Shown: positions 35,966-47,500, counted from the first letter of the stretch. The stretch is DNA of 64,000 nt from Phocoena phocoena (GCF_963924675.1 NC_089238.1:23541815-23605814), one strand, 5' to 3'. Numbers and translations: made by a program. Notes: a model not told the origin generated them from the letters alone.

Positions 35966-36510
35966 TGTGTGTTGGTTAATTTTATGTGTCAACCTGGCTG
36001 GGACATGGAGTGCCCAAATATGTGGTCAAACATTATTCTGGATGAGGGTTAAGATGTTTCTGGATGAGATTAACATTCAGATCAGTAGAGTGAGCAGGTC
36101 AGGTTGCCCTCCCTAATGTGGGTGGGCCTCATCCCAGGAGGCCTGAGTAGAACAAAGAGGCTGACCCTCCCCCAGGTAAGAGAGGATTCTCCCTGCCTGA
36201 TGGCCTTCAAACTGGGATATTGGCTTTTTTCCTACCTTTGGACTAGAACTAGGTCTTGAGCCTCCTGGCCTTTGGACTAGAACTACACTGTCAGCTCTCC
36301 TGGGTCTCCAGCTTGCCTACTCACCCGGCAGATTGTGGGACTTGCCAGACTTCGTAATTGCCTGAGTCAGTTCTTTATAGTAAATCTCTTTCTTCTCTTT
36401 ATACATTCACAAACAAATATGTGTGCGCATGCGTGCGTGGACACACACAAGCACGCACGCACACACGCACCCTGTTGGCTCTGTTTCTCTGGAGAACCTG
36501 AACTAGTACA
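35966..36510 (+). mobile_element. Solo LTR of an ancient ERVL endogenous retrovirus (MLT2-like)
   Basis: The sequence starts tgtgttggttaattttatgt and contains gtgggtgggcctcatccc and agaacaaagaggctgaccct. It ends gtttctctggagaacctgaa...taca, a typical MLT2 LTR. It begins with TG and ends with CA, and AACCA occurs next to both edges. A microsatellite-like segment (36419-36470) sits just before the end, where the consensus has a TA-rich stretch. No viral genes are present. Confidence 0.85.
36419..36470. repeat. Alternating purine-pyrimidine run with inverted halves
   Basis: The left half gtgtgcgcatgcgtgcgtg and the right half cacgcacgcacacacgcac are largely complementary around acacacaag. The run lies inside the 3' part of the MLT2-like LTR. 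Confidence 0.85.
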
Positions 36511-36569
36511 AACCACAACAGCAAGCAGCACATAATTCATGCAGTATATGCCATGACAGGCACCATACT

Positions 36570-36704
36570 GACTTTAGACTTAGACATATCTGCAGTCAGG
36601 TTTAAGTTCTACCACCGACCTTTGACAAATTGTTTCACCACTCTTCACTTCAGTTTCCTGATCTTTAAAAATGGGAGTTTTTGTGACAGTACATATGGCA
36701 GACT
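36570..36704 (-). mobile_element. MIR SINE fragment cut by a CHR SINE
   Basis: The antisense MIR text gcagtcaggtttaagttcta, ttgacaaattgtttcaccac and cttcagtttcctgatcttta ends at the SINE at 36705. Confidence 0.65.
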
Positions 36705-36906
36705 TTTTTTTTTTGCGGTACGTGGGCCTCTCACTGTTGTGGCCTCTCACATTGCGGAGCACAGGCTCCGGACGCGCAGCCTCAGCGCCCATGGCTCACG
36801 GACCCAGCCACTCTGCGGCATGTGGGATTTTCCCGGACCGGGGCACGAACCTGTGTCCCCTGTATCAGCAGGCAGACTCTCAACCACTGCGCCACCAGGG
36901 AAGCCC
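36705..36906 (-). mobile_element. CHR-family SINE (short-body type)
   Basis: The minus strand shows the standard head and body with a short A-tail. The target duplication tggcagact (36696-36704 and 36907-36915) is identical. Confidence 0.93.
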
Positions 36907-36915
36907 TGGCAGACT

Positions 36916-37339
36916 CTTGAGATATATTAATTCCTTGACATTCTAAATTGGATGACAAAACCAACGTAATCAATAAAATAATAATATAAATCTTATTACT
37001 AGGCTGTCATGTTATTTCCATGAATAAGTTATAAATGAACAGAATCTATACATCTTTCTGTGTGCCATTCTCCTAGAAAAGACCCACATGCTTCCTCTGC
37101 CCCCTCCCAAAACACTGCCCCCTCCCAAAATCCCATCTTACTGATCTTTTCTGATAACAATCTTCTAGTGCCCCCACATAAGCCAGTGGTAGTAATGCCT
37201 CTGAGTGTTTTCGGTTGAGTGGTTGTTCTACTCTTATAAGCAAAATTAAAACCTGATGTTTAATGGTTCCACGATTTAACTATAACCATGTTCAGAGATT
37301 TCAGTTGCAAAAGGTTGACTAGCCTTAAATGATAAAAGA
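36916..37339 (+). other. Intron 2 segment, no recognisable element
   Basis: No gene or repeat that I can name. Confidence 0.4.
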
Positions 37340-37710
37340 TGTGAAAAGATGACATTAATAAGTATGGTACATATACAAAATAAGGGTATACTATGCAGTT
37401 AAAACAAAATATGAGGGCATGTTCTGTGTACTAATATATGATATATGATTAAGTGGGAAGAAGTGCTGATAGTATGCTACCTTTTGTCTAAAATACGAGA
37501 AAGTAAGATTATAGCTTCTTGTTTGCTTTTATAGGCAAAAGGAAACTCTGGAAAGGGGCATAAGTAATCATAGTAATTGCCTGGTTGGTAGGTGGTGGGG
37601 TGGATGCATGGGCCACAGGTAGGAGAGAAACTTCACTGAAAACTTTTTCATAATTTAAAAATTCTTGAACGCTATGAATTAATTGTCTATTAAAATTAAA
37701 TTGAAAAAAA
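37340..37710 (+). mobile_element. Old L1 3' fragment
   Basis: Text such as ggtacatatacaaaataagg and tatactatgcagttaaaaca, then a 3' UTR-like part with tggttggtaggtggtggggt, follows old L1 C-terminal ORF2 and 3' UTR in + orientation. It is diverged. Confidence 0.55.
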
Positions 37711-38059
37711 GAACAAGGGGAAGGAAAACCATTAGGGTACATTCACATTTAAATTTCTCTGTATACACTTTGAAAGTTGTATTATATTGTTTTATTTATA
37801 GCTCCCAGCTGAAAATCTCCTAGCCTTGTTACTTTGACCTGATTTGGATAATTTGAAAACTAGAATCTAGACAGATGTACATGCAGTGTTTTAATTACCA
37901 TAGTTTTAAATTTTGAGCAAGATGGGTTGCACTATTAATACAGGTAGTGCCCAGCTCACCAGCAAGTTACACTATAAAAGTTTCTCTTCCACCGTTCACT
38001 TAAAAATGATTAAGATAAAAAAAAAAAAAGATTAAGATAGTAAATTTTATGTTATGTGG

Positions 38060-38274
38060 GGTTTTTTTTTGGTTTTTTTTTCGTGGTACGCGGGCCTCTC
38101 ACTGTTGTGGCCTCTCCCACTGTGGAGCACAGGCTCCGGACACGCAGGCTCAGCGGCCATGGCTCATGGGCCCAGCCGCTCTGCGGCATGTGGGATCCTC
38201 CCACACTGGGGCACGAACCCACGTCCCCTGCATCGGCAGGTGGACTCCCAACAACTGCGCCACCAGGGAAGCCC
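38060..38274 (-). mobile_element. CHR-family SINE (short-body type)
   Basis: The minus strand carries the head ggcttccctggtggcgcag, the body and an A-rich tail (T-runs at 38061-38081). The target duplication atgttatgtgg lies at 38049-38059 and 38275-38285. Confidence 0.94.
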
Positions 38275-38374
38275 ATGTTATGTGGTTTTCTATCTCAATT
38301 TAAAAAACTGTTAAAAAACCCAATATGACTTTATTCATTTATAGAAATGATAGTGGTTTTTTGTTCTGTTCTTT

Positions 38375-38628
38375 TTTTAAATTTATTTTTGGCTGCATTG
38401 GGTCTTCGTTGCTGCGCGTGGGCTTTCTCTCATTGCGGCGAGCAGGGGCTTCTCATTGCGGTGGCTTCTCTTGTTGCGGAGCACGGGCTCTAGGCATGCG
38501 GGCTCAGTAGTTGTGGAGCACGGGCTTAGTTGCTCCGCGGCATGTGGGATCTTCCCAGACCAGGGCTCGAACCCGTGTTCCCTGCATTGGCAGGCGGATT
38601 CTTAACCACTGCGCCACCAGCGAAGCCC
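38375..38628 (-). mobile_element. CHR-family SINE, long-body type
   Basis: The minus strand has the tRNA-like head, a long-type body with an internal deletion relative to the copy at 27090-27386, and the cgaagacccaatgcagcc end. Target duplications are unclear. Confidence 0.88.
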
Positions 38629-38639
38629 CCGAAATGAAA

Positions 38640-39600
38640 GTTTTAAATCAGAATATTTTCAACTACACGTTGTTGGTCCTGAATCATGTAGTTTAAATGA
38701 CTTGTACAATCCTTAATAGCTTATAAAAATATGTATACTTTTAGTTATGATTCTTTCCCTTTGTTAAAAATATCTTGTTCATATTTGCAAATATTTGTCC
38801 TTTATGCTCAAGGGAAGATTTGTATATTGCTAATAAAAATGTAACAATACTTTAAAAAAATATTTTTCTTCCAGACCACCGAATGAGTGCCAACTGCCTT
38901 CTTTTGGTATAATGTGCTGTGTACGTGCTAAGTGAGAAAAGAGCATGAGGCGTCCGTCAAGGGTGCACTCTGTAATTATACAGACCACTCATAAACATGA
39001 AAAAAGCCCTGGCAGAGAGATGGCAAGTGACTCATGCAGACAGCACCTGCTCTTGCTGATAGAGACAGAGACATCTTGGCATCCTGATGTTTGGGGGACT
39101 TTATGGAGGAGACTAGGTTGAAAGAGTGGGCCAGGAACTGGATAAGCAGAAAGAAACAGAAAGAAGAGTCCAAGTGTAGGACAGAGGACAGAAACTTGAG
39201 ATGGACATGATGAACTGCTTTTTATTTTTTTAGTGGAGTGTTCTAAGACAGGGAACTGCAGGTGGAAGTGAAGTTGTAAAGGTCCTCAGGAAGTTGGGGC
39301 TTTATTTGGGAAATACTGGTTTTGGAGTATAAAAGTGATGTCCTAAACATGACAGAAATATGCCTGTTACTCACCTACCCACCCTTCCTCCCATTTCTTC
39401 ATTCATTCAACAAATATTCTTTCACCACCTCCTTTGTGAAAATCACTGATACAAGAAAATTTCCCTAACCATAAAGTACAGAATATGGGCAAAGGCAAGT
39501 GTGAAGCAGAAAGTCCAGAAAGCCTGTAACAGTGATCCAGGATTGTAGTCATGTTACTGGATTGATAAAAGGGCTAATGTTTTTTAAACACTTAAGAGTA
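38640..39600 (+). other. Intron 2 segment, no recognisable element
   Basis: No gene or named repeat is supported here. Confidence 0.45.
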
Positions 39601-39604
39601 TTTG

Positions 39605-39740
39605 CCAAATATTTTATCATTACTCTAAATGGAGTATAACCATTAAAAATTGTGAAACACTATATTGTACACCTATAATTTATATAATATTATACATCAA
39701 CTATACTTCAATTTAAAAAAGCATGTATATTACATTGAAA
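39605..39740 (+). mobile_element. Short L1 3' end
   Basis: The text ctctaaatggagtataacca, then atattgtacacctataattt and catcaactatacttcaattt, is an L1 3' UTR, 5' truncated, ending in an A-rich tail. Confidence 0.75.
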
Positions 39741-39744
39741 AAAA

Positions 39745-39890
39745 AGAGTATATGCCAGACACTGTTAAATGCTTATATATGTTATGTATTATCCTCATAA
39801 CCCTATAGACACTTTTATTATCCCAATTTACCCATGAAGAAACTGAGGCTTAGAGAGGTTAATTAATATAGTCACACAACAAAGAATAAT
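39745..39890 (+). mobile_element. MIR SINE fragment
   Basis: MIR core: atgccagacactgttaaatg, then cctcataaccctatagacac, gaagaaactgaggcttagag and aggttaattaa. A second partial MIR-like piece may lie at 39940-40040. Confidence 0.78.
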
Positions 39891-40040
39891 ATAAATATCA
39901 TTTGTTTAGCAGATTAAAGTTTGTAAATATTTTTATAGGCCCTCTTTTGTTTGATCCTCTGCCTATGTGTTAGGCCTCCTAAATAGCATTATTCTCATTT
40001 TATAGATAAACACAGAAGAACATAGAGAAACTTGCCTAGG

Positions 40041-41151
40041 CAATCATTCATCAGACAGTAAGCACGTACCGTGTGCCAGGCATTCTTCTAGGCAATAGAC
40101 AAGATAGATCAAGTGCTTGTCCTCTGGGAATTGTTTTCTGGTGGGGATGAATAACAGTGAATATATAAGTAAATAATACCAAATAATTTCTGGAGATGAC
40201 AAGTACTGTGAAGTAGACAAAATAAGGTAAAGTAATAGAGGGGGGCTGGCCACAGTAGAAAATGAAGGCCTTTCTAAGGAAGTGATGATGGTTGAGACCT
40301 GTATAACAAGAGGGCCTCATGCAACAATCTGAAGGGAAAACATTCCAAGCAAGAGTGCAGTAAGTACAGAGGCCCTGAGATAGGAACACAGTTGTCATTT
40401 TCAGTGGAGAGAACCCAGTCTGGCTAAAACATGGTGAAGGAGAGGAGAGAGAATGAGAAAGAAGTAGGCTGGAGCTTGATTATGTAGGGACTTGTGGGCT
40501 GTGGTAAACAGTTTGGTTCTTATTCTGTGGGCAATAGGAAGACAGTGGAGAGTTTTAAACAGGGTGTTTGTGTGTATGCATGTTGTGGGGGAGGTGACAT
40601 GGTCTGATTTACACTTTTTTAAAAAACCATCCTTGTTGCTGTTTGCAGGATAGACTGTGTGAATGGTGGGGTAAGACTGAGGTAGGTAGAACAGTTAGTT
40701 GACCAAGTGAAAGATCATGGTGACTTTGAGTAGAGTGGTAGTAGCAGTGGAGTTGGAGAAAAGTGGTGTGTTTGAGATGTGCTTTGGAGGTAGAGCCAGT
40801 AGGACTTATTGGTGAGTTAGCCGTGCATTAGAGAGTCATACAGTACACTGTAATGTTTAAGAGACAGATGAGATTGCCCATATTTGGATCCCTACTAGCT
40901 ATATGATGTTTAGATAAGTTTTTTAACCACTCTGCACTTCAGTTTTCTCCTTAGTAAATGAGCATAATTGTAGTAACCTACCTAATAGGGGTGTTTTGAT
41001 CAGTAAATAATATGGCTACACAGTGTTCAATAAGTGTTGTCTTTTTTGTTTGTTTTGCTGTTACTGGTTATGAGGTTTGAAGGAGAAAGAGGAATCAAGG
41101 ATAACTTATACATTTTTGGCCAGATCAAATGAGTGCACAGTATGGCATCTT
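40041..41151 (-). mobile_element. L2 LINE remnant, minus strand, left part of nested region
   Basis: Antisense L2 text is present: cgtaccgtgtgccaggcatt at the 3' end, then gtacagaggccctgagatag, tatgtagggacttgtgggct, ccttgttgctgtttgcagga and ggtagagccagtaggactta. These correspond to decayed L2 ORF2 and 3' UTR. A MIR (40842-41040) interrupts it, and the L1 at 41164 splits it from the continuation at 42714. Confidence 0.7.
40842..41040 (-). mobile_element. MIR SINE inside the L2 remnant
   Basis: Antisense MIR pattern: ccctactagctatatgatgt, then cacttcagttttctccttag and gtgttcaataagtgttgtc. Confidence 0.7.
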
Positions 41152-41163
41152 AAAGAGATAAGA

Positions 41164-42469
41164 AATAGTGGTGTTGGGAAAGCTGGACAGCCTCATGTAA
41201 ATCAATGAAATTAGAACACTCCCTCACACCAAATACAAAAAATAAAGTCAAAATGTTTTAAAGACGTAAATATAAAACATTACACCATAAAACTCCTAGA
41301 AGAGAACATAAGCAAAACATTCTCTGCCATAAATTGTAGCAATATTTTCTTAAATCAGTCTCACAAAACAAAAGAAATAAAAGCAAAAATAAACAAATGG
41401 GACCTAATCAAACTTGAAAGCTTTTGCACAGCAAAGGAAAGCACAAACAAAACAAAAAGACAACCTATGGAATGCGAGAAAATATTTGCAAACAATGCAA
41501 CCGACAAGGGGTTAATTTCCAAAATATACAAACAGCTGATACAACTCAATAAAAAAAAATACAAATAGCCCAACCAAAACATGGGCAAAAGGCTGAATAG
41601 ACATTTCTCCAAAGAAGATATACAGGTGGCCAACAGGCACATGAAAATATGCCCAACTTTGCTATTTATTAGAGAATAACCATCATCAAAAAGTCTACAA
41701 ATAATAAATGCTGGAGAGGGTGGGAAGAAAAGGGAATCCTCCTACGCTCTTGGTGGGAATGTAAACTGATACAGCCACTATGGAGAACACTATGGAGGTT
41801 CCTTAAAAGACTAAAAATAGAGTTACCATATGATCCAGCCAATCTCACTCCTGGGTATGTATTTTGGAAAAGACAAGAATTCTAATTCGAAAAGATGCAT
41901 GTGCCCCAGTGTTCACTGCAGCACTATTTACAGTAGCCAAGACATGGATGCAACCTAAATGTCCATCGACAGATGAATTGATAAAGAAGATGTGGTACCT
42001 ATATACAATGGAATATTACTCAGCCACAAAAACATTGTAATATTGCAATTTGCAGCAACATGGATAGACCTAGAGAATATCATACTAAGTGACGTACGTC
42101 AGACAGAGAAAGAGAAATATTATATGATATCATTTATATGTGGAATCTAAAAAATTATACAAATGACTCTATATACAAAACAGAAGCAGACTCACAGACA
42201 GAAAACAAACTTAACGGTTACCAAAGGGGGAAGAGAGTGGAGCGATAAATTAGGAGTATGGGATTAACAGATACAAACTACTATACATAAAATAGATAAG
42301 CAAAAAGATTTACTGTACAGCACAGGGAACTATATTCAATATCTTGTAAAGACCTATAATGGAAAATAATAAAAATATATATATATGTATAACTGAATCA
42401 CTTTGTGGCACACCTGAAGCTAACACAATATTGTAAATCAACTATACTTCAATTAAAAAATAAAATTTA
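41164..42469 (+). mobile_element. 5'-truncated L1, sense orientation
   Basis: It runs from the ORF2 C-terminal third (ggtgttgggaaagctggaca, then ccagccaatctcactcctgg and ccatcgacagatgaattgat) through the 3' UTR (gtacagcacagggaactata) to an A-rich tail. Target duplications resemble aaagagataaga, at 41152-41163 and near 42702-42713. A CHR SINE sits in its tail. The ORF2 part is too short to be functional. Confidence 0.9.
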
Positions 42470-42682
42470 GGGCTTCCCTGGTGGCGCAGTGGTTGAGAGT
42501 CCGCCTGCTGATGCAGGGGACAGGGGTTTGTGCCCCAGTCCGGGAAGATCCCACATGCCGCGGAGCGGCTGGGCCCGTGAGCCAATGGCTGCTGGGCCTG
42601 CGCGTCCGGAGCCTGTGCTCCGCAACAGGAGAGGCCACAACAGTGAGAGGCCCGCGTACCGCAAAAAAAAAAAAAAGAAAGA
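42470..42682 (+). mobile_element. CHR-family SINE inserted in the L1 tail
   Basis: Head gggcttccctggtggcgcag, full body and A-tail. The target duplication aaaaaataaaattta lies at 42455-42469 and 42683-42697, placing the insertion in the A-rich tail of the L1. Confidence 0.94.
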
Positions 42683-42713
42683 AAAAAATAAAATTTAAAA
42701 AAGAGAGATAAGA

Positions 42714-43780
42714 CATACTTTAAGGGTGAGTGAATTTAAGGATGGAAATCAGTAGTTCAGTTTTGTCCATGATAAGTTTAAGGCTCCTATTAGATAACCA
42801 GGATCATGGGAGAGGAAGTGACAAGAATGGAACTCCCCTGTGGGTATTTCACTTCTAAAACTTGCCCTCTTTCCACTCTTTGAGAGGCAGAGTAAGTGAG
42901 TGATTATGAGCACAGACTCTGCAGTCAGACTGCCTGAATCTGAATTCTAGCTCTGCTATTTACTAGCTTTATGACCTTGGATTAGTTACTTAAACTTTCT
43001 GTGCCTCATTTTTGTTACCTGTAAAATGGGGATGATGGTTTGTTAAAGCACTTAGATCAGTGCCTCCTCACACACAGAATGTACGATGTTCTGTAAAGTG
43101 ATTGTTGCTATTGTTGTTACTTTTCAATCCTGAATGTTGCTATAGAAATGAAATGAGAAGAAGATTCAAGCAAGGTATTTTATGAAGGAAGGATTAACAG
43201 GATTTTGGTGACAAATTGGATATTGAGGGTAAAAGAGAGGAGTCAAAGGTGGTTCAGAGGTTCTGAGCTAGAGTGAGTCTATCTGAGGTAGAGGTAGGGT
43301 TGATAAGGGAGTTGAGTTTTAGACCTATTAACTTTGAAAATAGCCAAAAGAAAATATCCAGAAAGCAGTTAAAAATGTGGGAACTAGATAGAACTCAAGA
43401 GAAAGTTCAAGACTAGAAATATAGATATGGAATCATCTGCTTAGAAGTGATAATGAAAGATACCAGAGTGAATGAGTTTGGTAAGAGAGAGAGAAAGAAG
43501 TGGAATGAATAGAAGAACAAGGACTTAAAGGGTAAGGATTTCCATCTCAAAGGCAAAGCAGGATAGATGGCAGAGTACAGAGCTAACAGAGACAAGGAAA
43601 GTAAGGAAATAGTGGTAGTCTATGTTTGAGAAATAAAGGGAGGGAAAACTGGGAAGGTGGTAAGTCATCTGAGGATTTCTTTGAAAGGATGTTTGGAATT
43701 ATTTGGTGAAGAACTAGTCATAAAAATGGGGTAGTGGATGGCCCTAATGTCTTAGAATGGTGGAAGCCATTCTAGGGCAA
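42714..43780 (-). mobile_element. L2 LINE remnant, minus strand, continuation after the nested L1
   Basis: Antisense L2 ORF2 text resumes: aaatcagtagttcagttttg, tccatgataagtttaaggct, then caagactagaaatatagata, tggaatcatctgcttagaag and more distant blocks. A MIR lies at 42890-43090. The content is compatible with the part of L2 upstream of 40041-41151. Confidence 0.6.
42890..43095 (-). mobile_element. MIR SINE
   Basis: A near-complete antisense MIR: gagcacagactctgcagtca, then ctagctttatgaccttggat, tctgtgcctcatttttgtta and tgtaaaatggggatgatgg. Confidence 0.85.
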
Positions 43781-43944
43781 CATAGATGTTACAGCAAATC
43801 TCAACAAGGAAGAGAAAGCAGCTGCCCTAGGATAGGTGTGAAAACTGTAAGTACGGCTGCAGGAAATATTCGTGCCCTTTATTGTTACTATGTTTCAAAT
43901 ACTGTACTTGGCACTTTGTTCTCCCTGAATCCTCAGGATTCTCC

Positions 43945-44110
43945 GAAATATTGGAAACCACCTAAATGTTATCAAAATAAACATGGCTTGAATAAATTAT
44001 GGCACATCCATATAATGTAATGTCTTTCAGCCATTTTTTTTTAAACCAGGTAGATCTATACTGGCAAAGGAAAATATCAGTGGGATACTTTTCTGTGATA
44101 ATAAACACGT
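43945..44110 (+). mobile_element. Old L1 ORF2 C-terminal fragment
   Basis: The text ggaaaccacctaaatgttat, then ttgaataaattatggcacat and ccatataatgtaatgtcttt, is the decayed L1 segment that encodes the WLNKLWYIHI-type motif. Confidence 0.72.
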
Positions 44111-44284
44111 TTGAAAACTTATCTATCTATTGCAATAGACTAAACTCAAGGATGGGCACTGGGTTGTATTCATCTTGTAATATCAGAGTCTAGTGTGGAT
44201 TCTTGTATGTCTTAACTATTGGTCAAATGAATAAGTGCATACATGCTTATAAAATGGAGAGCACTGGTACCACACTGGGCTTGA

Positions 44285-44287
<3 letters not shown>

Positions 44288-44322
<35 letters not shown>
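44288..44322. repeat. (TG)n microsatellite
   Basis: An uninterrupted run of about 17 GT units. Confidence 0.97.
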
Positions 44323-44326
<4 letters not shown>

Positions 44327-44329
44327 TGT

Positions 44330-46158
44330 GAACCTAAAAGCAGAAAATATTATAATATTATTAAGGAAAATACCATTCAGAAATAGAAGTTATTACTTAT
44401 TATTAGGCAGTTTTCAGAGAGACTTCATTGGTTTAGACAGTAATTTTGGAGGTTTGAAGAAAATTATGAAAATAGAGAAAAGATAGTTCCAACTTTGTCA
44501 GTAAAAGGAAGAAAATTGTTGGGGTGGGACCGGCCACGCACAATTCTTTCTGTGGGTGGAAATGGGGTGAAGCGTCCCGCTTGGGCTGGTGTTAAAGGCC
44601 TGAGCTCATTATGGTAGATGGTTTGTGAACTGGAACTTTCCTAAATGCTGACTTTTCAAATGAAAGAGTTCTTCAACCATCAAATAGTCTCCTAATCAGA
44701 TGCTCACTATGATTCAACATGTGTAATGGGCATTTTAGATCTGAGTGCTCAGTCATACAAATAGAAACAACATTGTCTTAAACAGGCCTGTGATTCAAAA
44801 AGAAGAAACCAGTTTACCAATTAGGATCTGTAAGCTGCCTTATTTATTGTTAGTGGAATAACATCTGCATTCTAATATATGTATTCACTTGCTTTTTATT
44901 TAAAAACTCTAATTGCCCTGAAGATTATAGATAATGGCCCACTCTAAGGTTACTTCTTTTGATGAATGGGAGATTCCATCCACGAAAAATGAAGCTTAAT
45001 GTTTTCATTTGTTAGAAATCTTGACGAGACTCTGAATAATTACTTTTTCTCATCCTTTTGAGTAACATCAACTTTTAAAGTCTTTATCAAATAAAAATAG
45101 AATTTATAGCATTTTTAATGTCTATTTATTTCTGTGAGGTTGTTCCATCATATTTTTCCTCATATATTCATTTAAATCACATTGAAGACTGCCTGAAATG
45201 GCATTTTCACGATAAGTCTGGGAACCATCCTTTGTATGTTACTTACTGCTGATATATGTATTCTGGTATTTCTTGCCTTCTATCATACATAAATTCTACT
45301 GGCATATTGAATACCATAGAGAGGAACTGACTGATAGTAAATCAAATGTTTTACAGCATACTATTGGGAATGTTGGATTCATTACTATGAAGAAATTATA
45401 TTTGATCACAATTTTCAGAGCTTCCTAATACTGTAATTTATTGGTGCTTCTTAATGTTCTGTGTTAGTTATATACAAGCTCAAAATTGGATTCATTTTAG
45501 CTATGCATAATATATGCTATAGTGAATCTTTTCCACACACACAAAAAGTAGCAAATGTCCAACACTATGTTTGATTAGAACTATTAAGCCCAACAGCTTG
45601 TATTTAACTAACACGGTGGTAATTATATAGTCAACTGGGTAGTTCATTCTCTACCGTAGAAGCTATATATTAGAATAAAGCTGTTTTGATGTATCAGGTG
45701 CCAAAGGAAAATTGGCTAACAAGAAAGGGAATAGCTTTATGTGGTGAAGATGTCAAATGAACGGTTTTAACTCACAGTCATTTTTTTAGAGAATACGTAA
45801 GTTAGGTTTTTATTTTTAGTTCCCACTCTTCCCTTCATAGTTAAATGACGGAAAATGACTCTCGGTCCCCAAACTACTCTTCCGCATCGTTCAAAATAGC
45901 CCTGACAGACTAGCCCCTCCAGTAGTGGTGAGATTTATGGCTTTCCATTCCTTGGTGTTCCATTACTCTGTCTACACCATCAAATTGATTAGTAGGCAGT
46001 GGAGAGCAAGGAAAGAGAGGCAACTGCTTAGAGCCAGCTGGTGTCCATCATCTTAATGAACTGCTCAGAGATGGTTAATATTGTCCTTGATTCTCATTAT
46101 AGTTGATGATGACCAGATCTTTTAAAATGTTTCCCCCCTCCCTTATTCTGTATTACAG
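44330..46158 (+). other. Intron 2 distal part, no recognisable repeats
   Basis: About 1.8 kb before exon 3 carry no SINE, LINE or LTR text that I can identify, unusual for this window. Functional constraint is possible but cannot be judged from one sequence. The final bases hold the exon 3 acceptor. Confidence 0.45.
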
Positions 46159-46214
46159 GGCCCACTGGAAAATGATTTGGTTGTTTATGTAGCGCTCATA
46201 GCAGAAAGCCAACG
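46159..46214 (+). CDS. PHKB: PHKB coding exon 3 of window (56 bp)
   Basis: This small exon lies between the acceptor tctgtattacag and the donor caacg|gtatga. It starts in phase 0 and reads GPLENDLVVYVALIAESQR, with the last Arg codon split after two bases (cg). The missing base comes from 46728, giving Arg-Leu-Gln-Val across the junction. Frame-independent gene finders could miss the exon because it is only 18 codons plus two bases, but the phase fits on both sides and the peptide matches the beta-subunit segment that follows MRFSNQ. Its upstream intron is about 31 kb and the downstream one only 513 bp. Confidence 0.94.
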
Positions 46215-46727
46215 GTATGAAATCCAGATGGGTGGCGTGTTCTTTGGAGGGGGAGGGAAGGGGATTGATTGCTTTAGGCTTATAATATTGAGTGTGGTGG
46301 TAGAAATTAACTTCATAGACCCCTTCACAGGGTTTCAAGGATGTCACTAATGTCACTTTAAGTGCCAGAATAACATTCTTTTCATGTTTAAAAATAATTT
46401 TGTTTTAGTTGGTGTTAATATTAATTAAAGTCTGTGACCAGTGCCAGTGTTGCCTGCTGTGTAGTTTTGAGAAATTAATGCAAACAGATTATGGGGATCC
46501 CCCAAGTTAGTGCTTACCTCTCTGGCAGCCCCCAAAGCTCACAGCTGATGCTTTGTGAAGAACCCAAGAGGGCTCTGGATTCCAGTGCAGATGACATATT
46601 GCTGACATTAACAAATGAATAGTGTGCTCCAGACTAGCATAATCTTTCCCCTTTTCTCCTCCTCCTTCGCCATTGTCCATATAAATGCATTACTGAAAAT
46701 GTCTCTTTTTTTCCCTGTGTTTTTTAG

Positions 46728-46821
46728 CCTTCAAGTTTTCCTCAACACATATGGTATTCAGACTCAGACTCCTCAACAGGTAGAACCCATTCAGATCTGG
46801 GCCCAGCAGGAGCTCGTGAAA
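46728..46821 (+). CDS. PHKB: PHKB coding exon 4 of window (94 bp)
   Basis: The acceptor is ccctgtgttttttag and the donor is gtgaaa|gtaagtg, a near-consensus 5' splice site. One base completes the Arg codon from the previous exon. The next 31 codons read [20 protein letters not shown], then [11 protein letters not shown], and end in phase 0. The [14 protein letters not shown] segment is diagnostic of the beta subunit. I recall a Pro where this sequence has Ala in IWAQQE, which would be an ordinary substitution. The 513-bp intron between exons 3 and 4 contains no repeat that I recognise. Confidence 0.95.
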
Positions 46822-47484
46822 GTAAGTGATTCTGCTTCTTTACTGTCTCCTTTATGTAGGTACTAGAGCATGATGATTAGACTTAGTTTATAGTCAAGAA
46901 GCATATTTAAAAATCCAATTCTGAGATAGGGTCATTGATCCAAAGTCTTTCTGATTAAGCTGAGAGACCCACTTTATCAGACACTGTTACTGAAACACAA
47001 CTGCATTGTGTGTGTGCGTTATATTCATAGGTCTTGTTGATTTCTGCTCCTTGCTAAAGTCTATTACAAACCTGGACTGACCACTTAAATAACAAATCAG
47101 CCTTAATTTTAGTAGTGGTGTATAAAATTAACCTTTACATTTGATTTATTTTCCCTTTTATTAACTATTAAAGAAATCTTCTCACCTAAATATTGTTGGT
47201 AGTAACTACTTCCCTTTTTCTCTTGCCTTACTATTTGGAGTCTGAAGTAATTCCTACCCTCTTTGGTTTGCTGGGTCTCAAAATAATTATAAAGTGACAT
47301 CTGAATTTATATTTGATGCAGTTACATACCTATTAGATTGGATTAAAAGATGACTTTTGAGGCCTTTTGTATGCACTGCCCTGCAGCATATGCCTGAGTT
47401 TAGGAATATTACTGCTCATTAGGGATGGGAAATTGTTGATCTCCACTAATTATTTTTAAACCACTGTTTTTATTGGTAATCATT
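46822..47484 (+). other. Intron 4 start, no recognisable element
   Basis: Intronic sequence after the exon 4 donor; nothing further supported. Confidence 0.45.
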
Positions 47485-47500
47485 AAAAACAGTACAAGAA

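Noticed and set aside
35966..36510. Presence of retroviral genes next to the MLT2-like LTR
   Set aside because: Flanks contain no gag, pol or env text. A solo LTR from recombination is the simpler reading.
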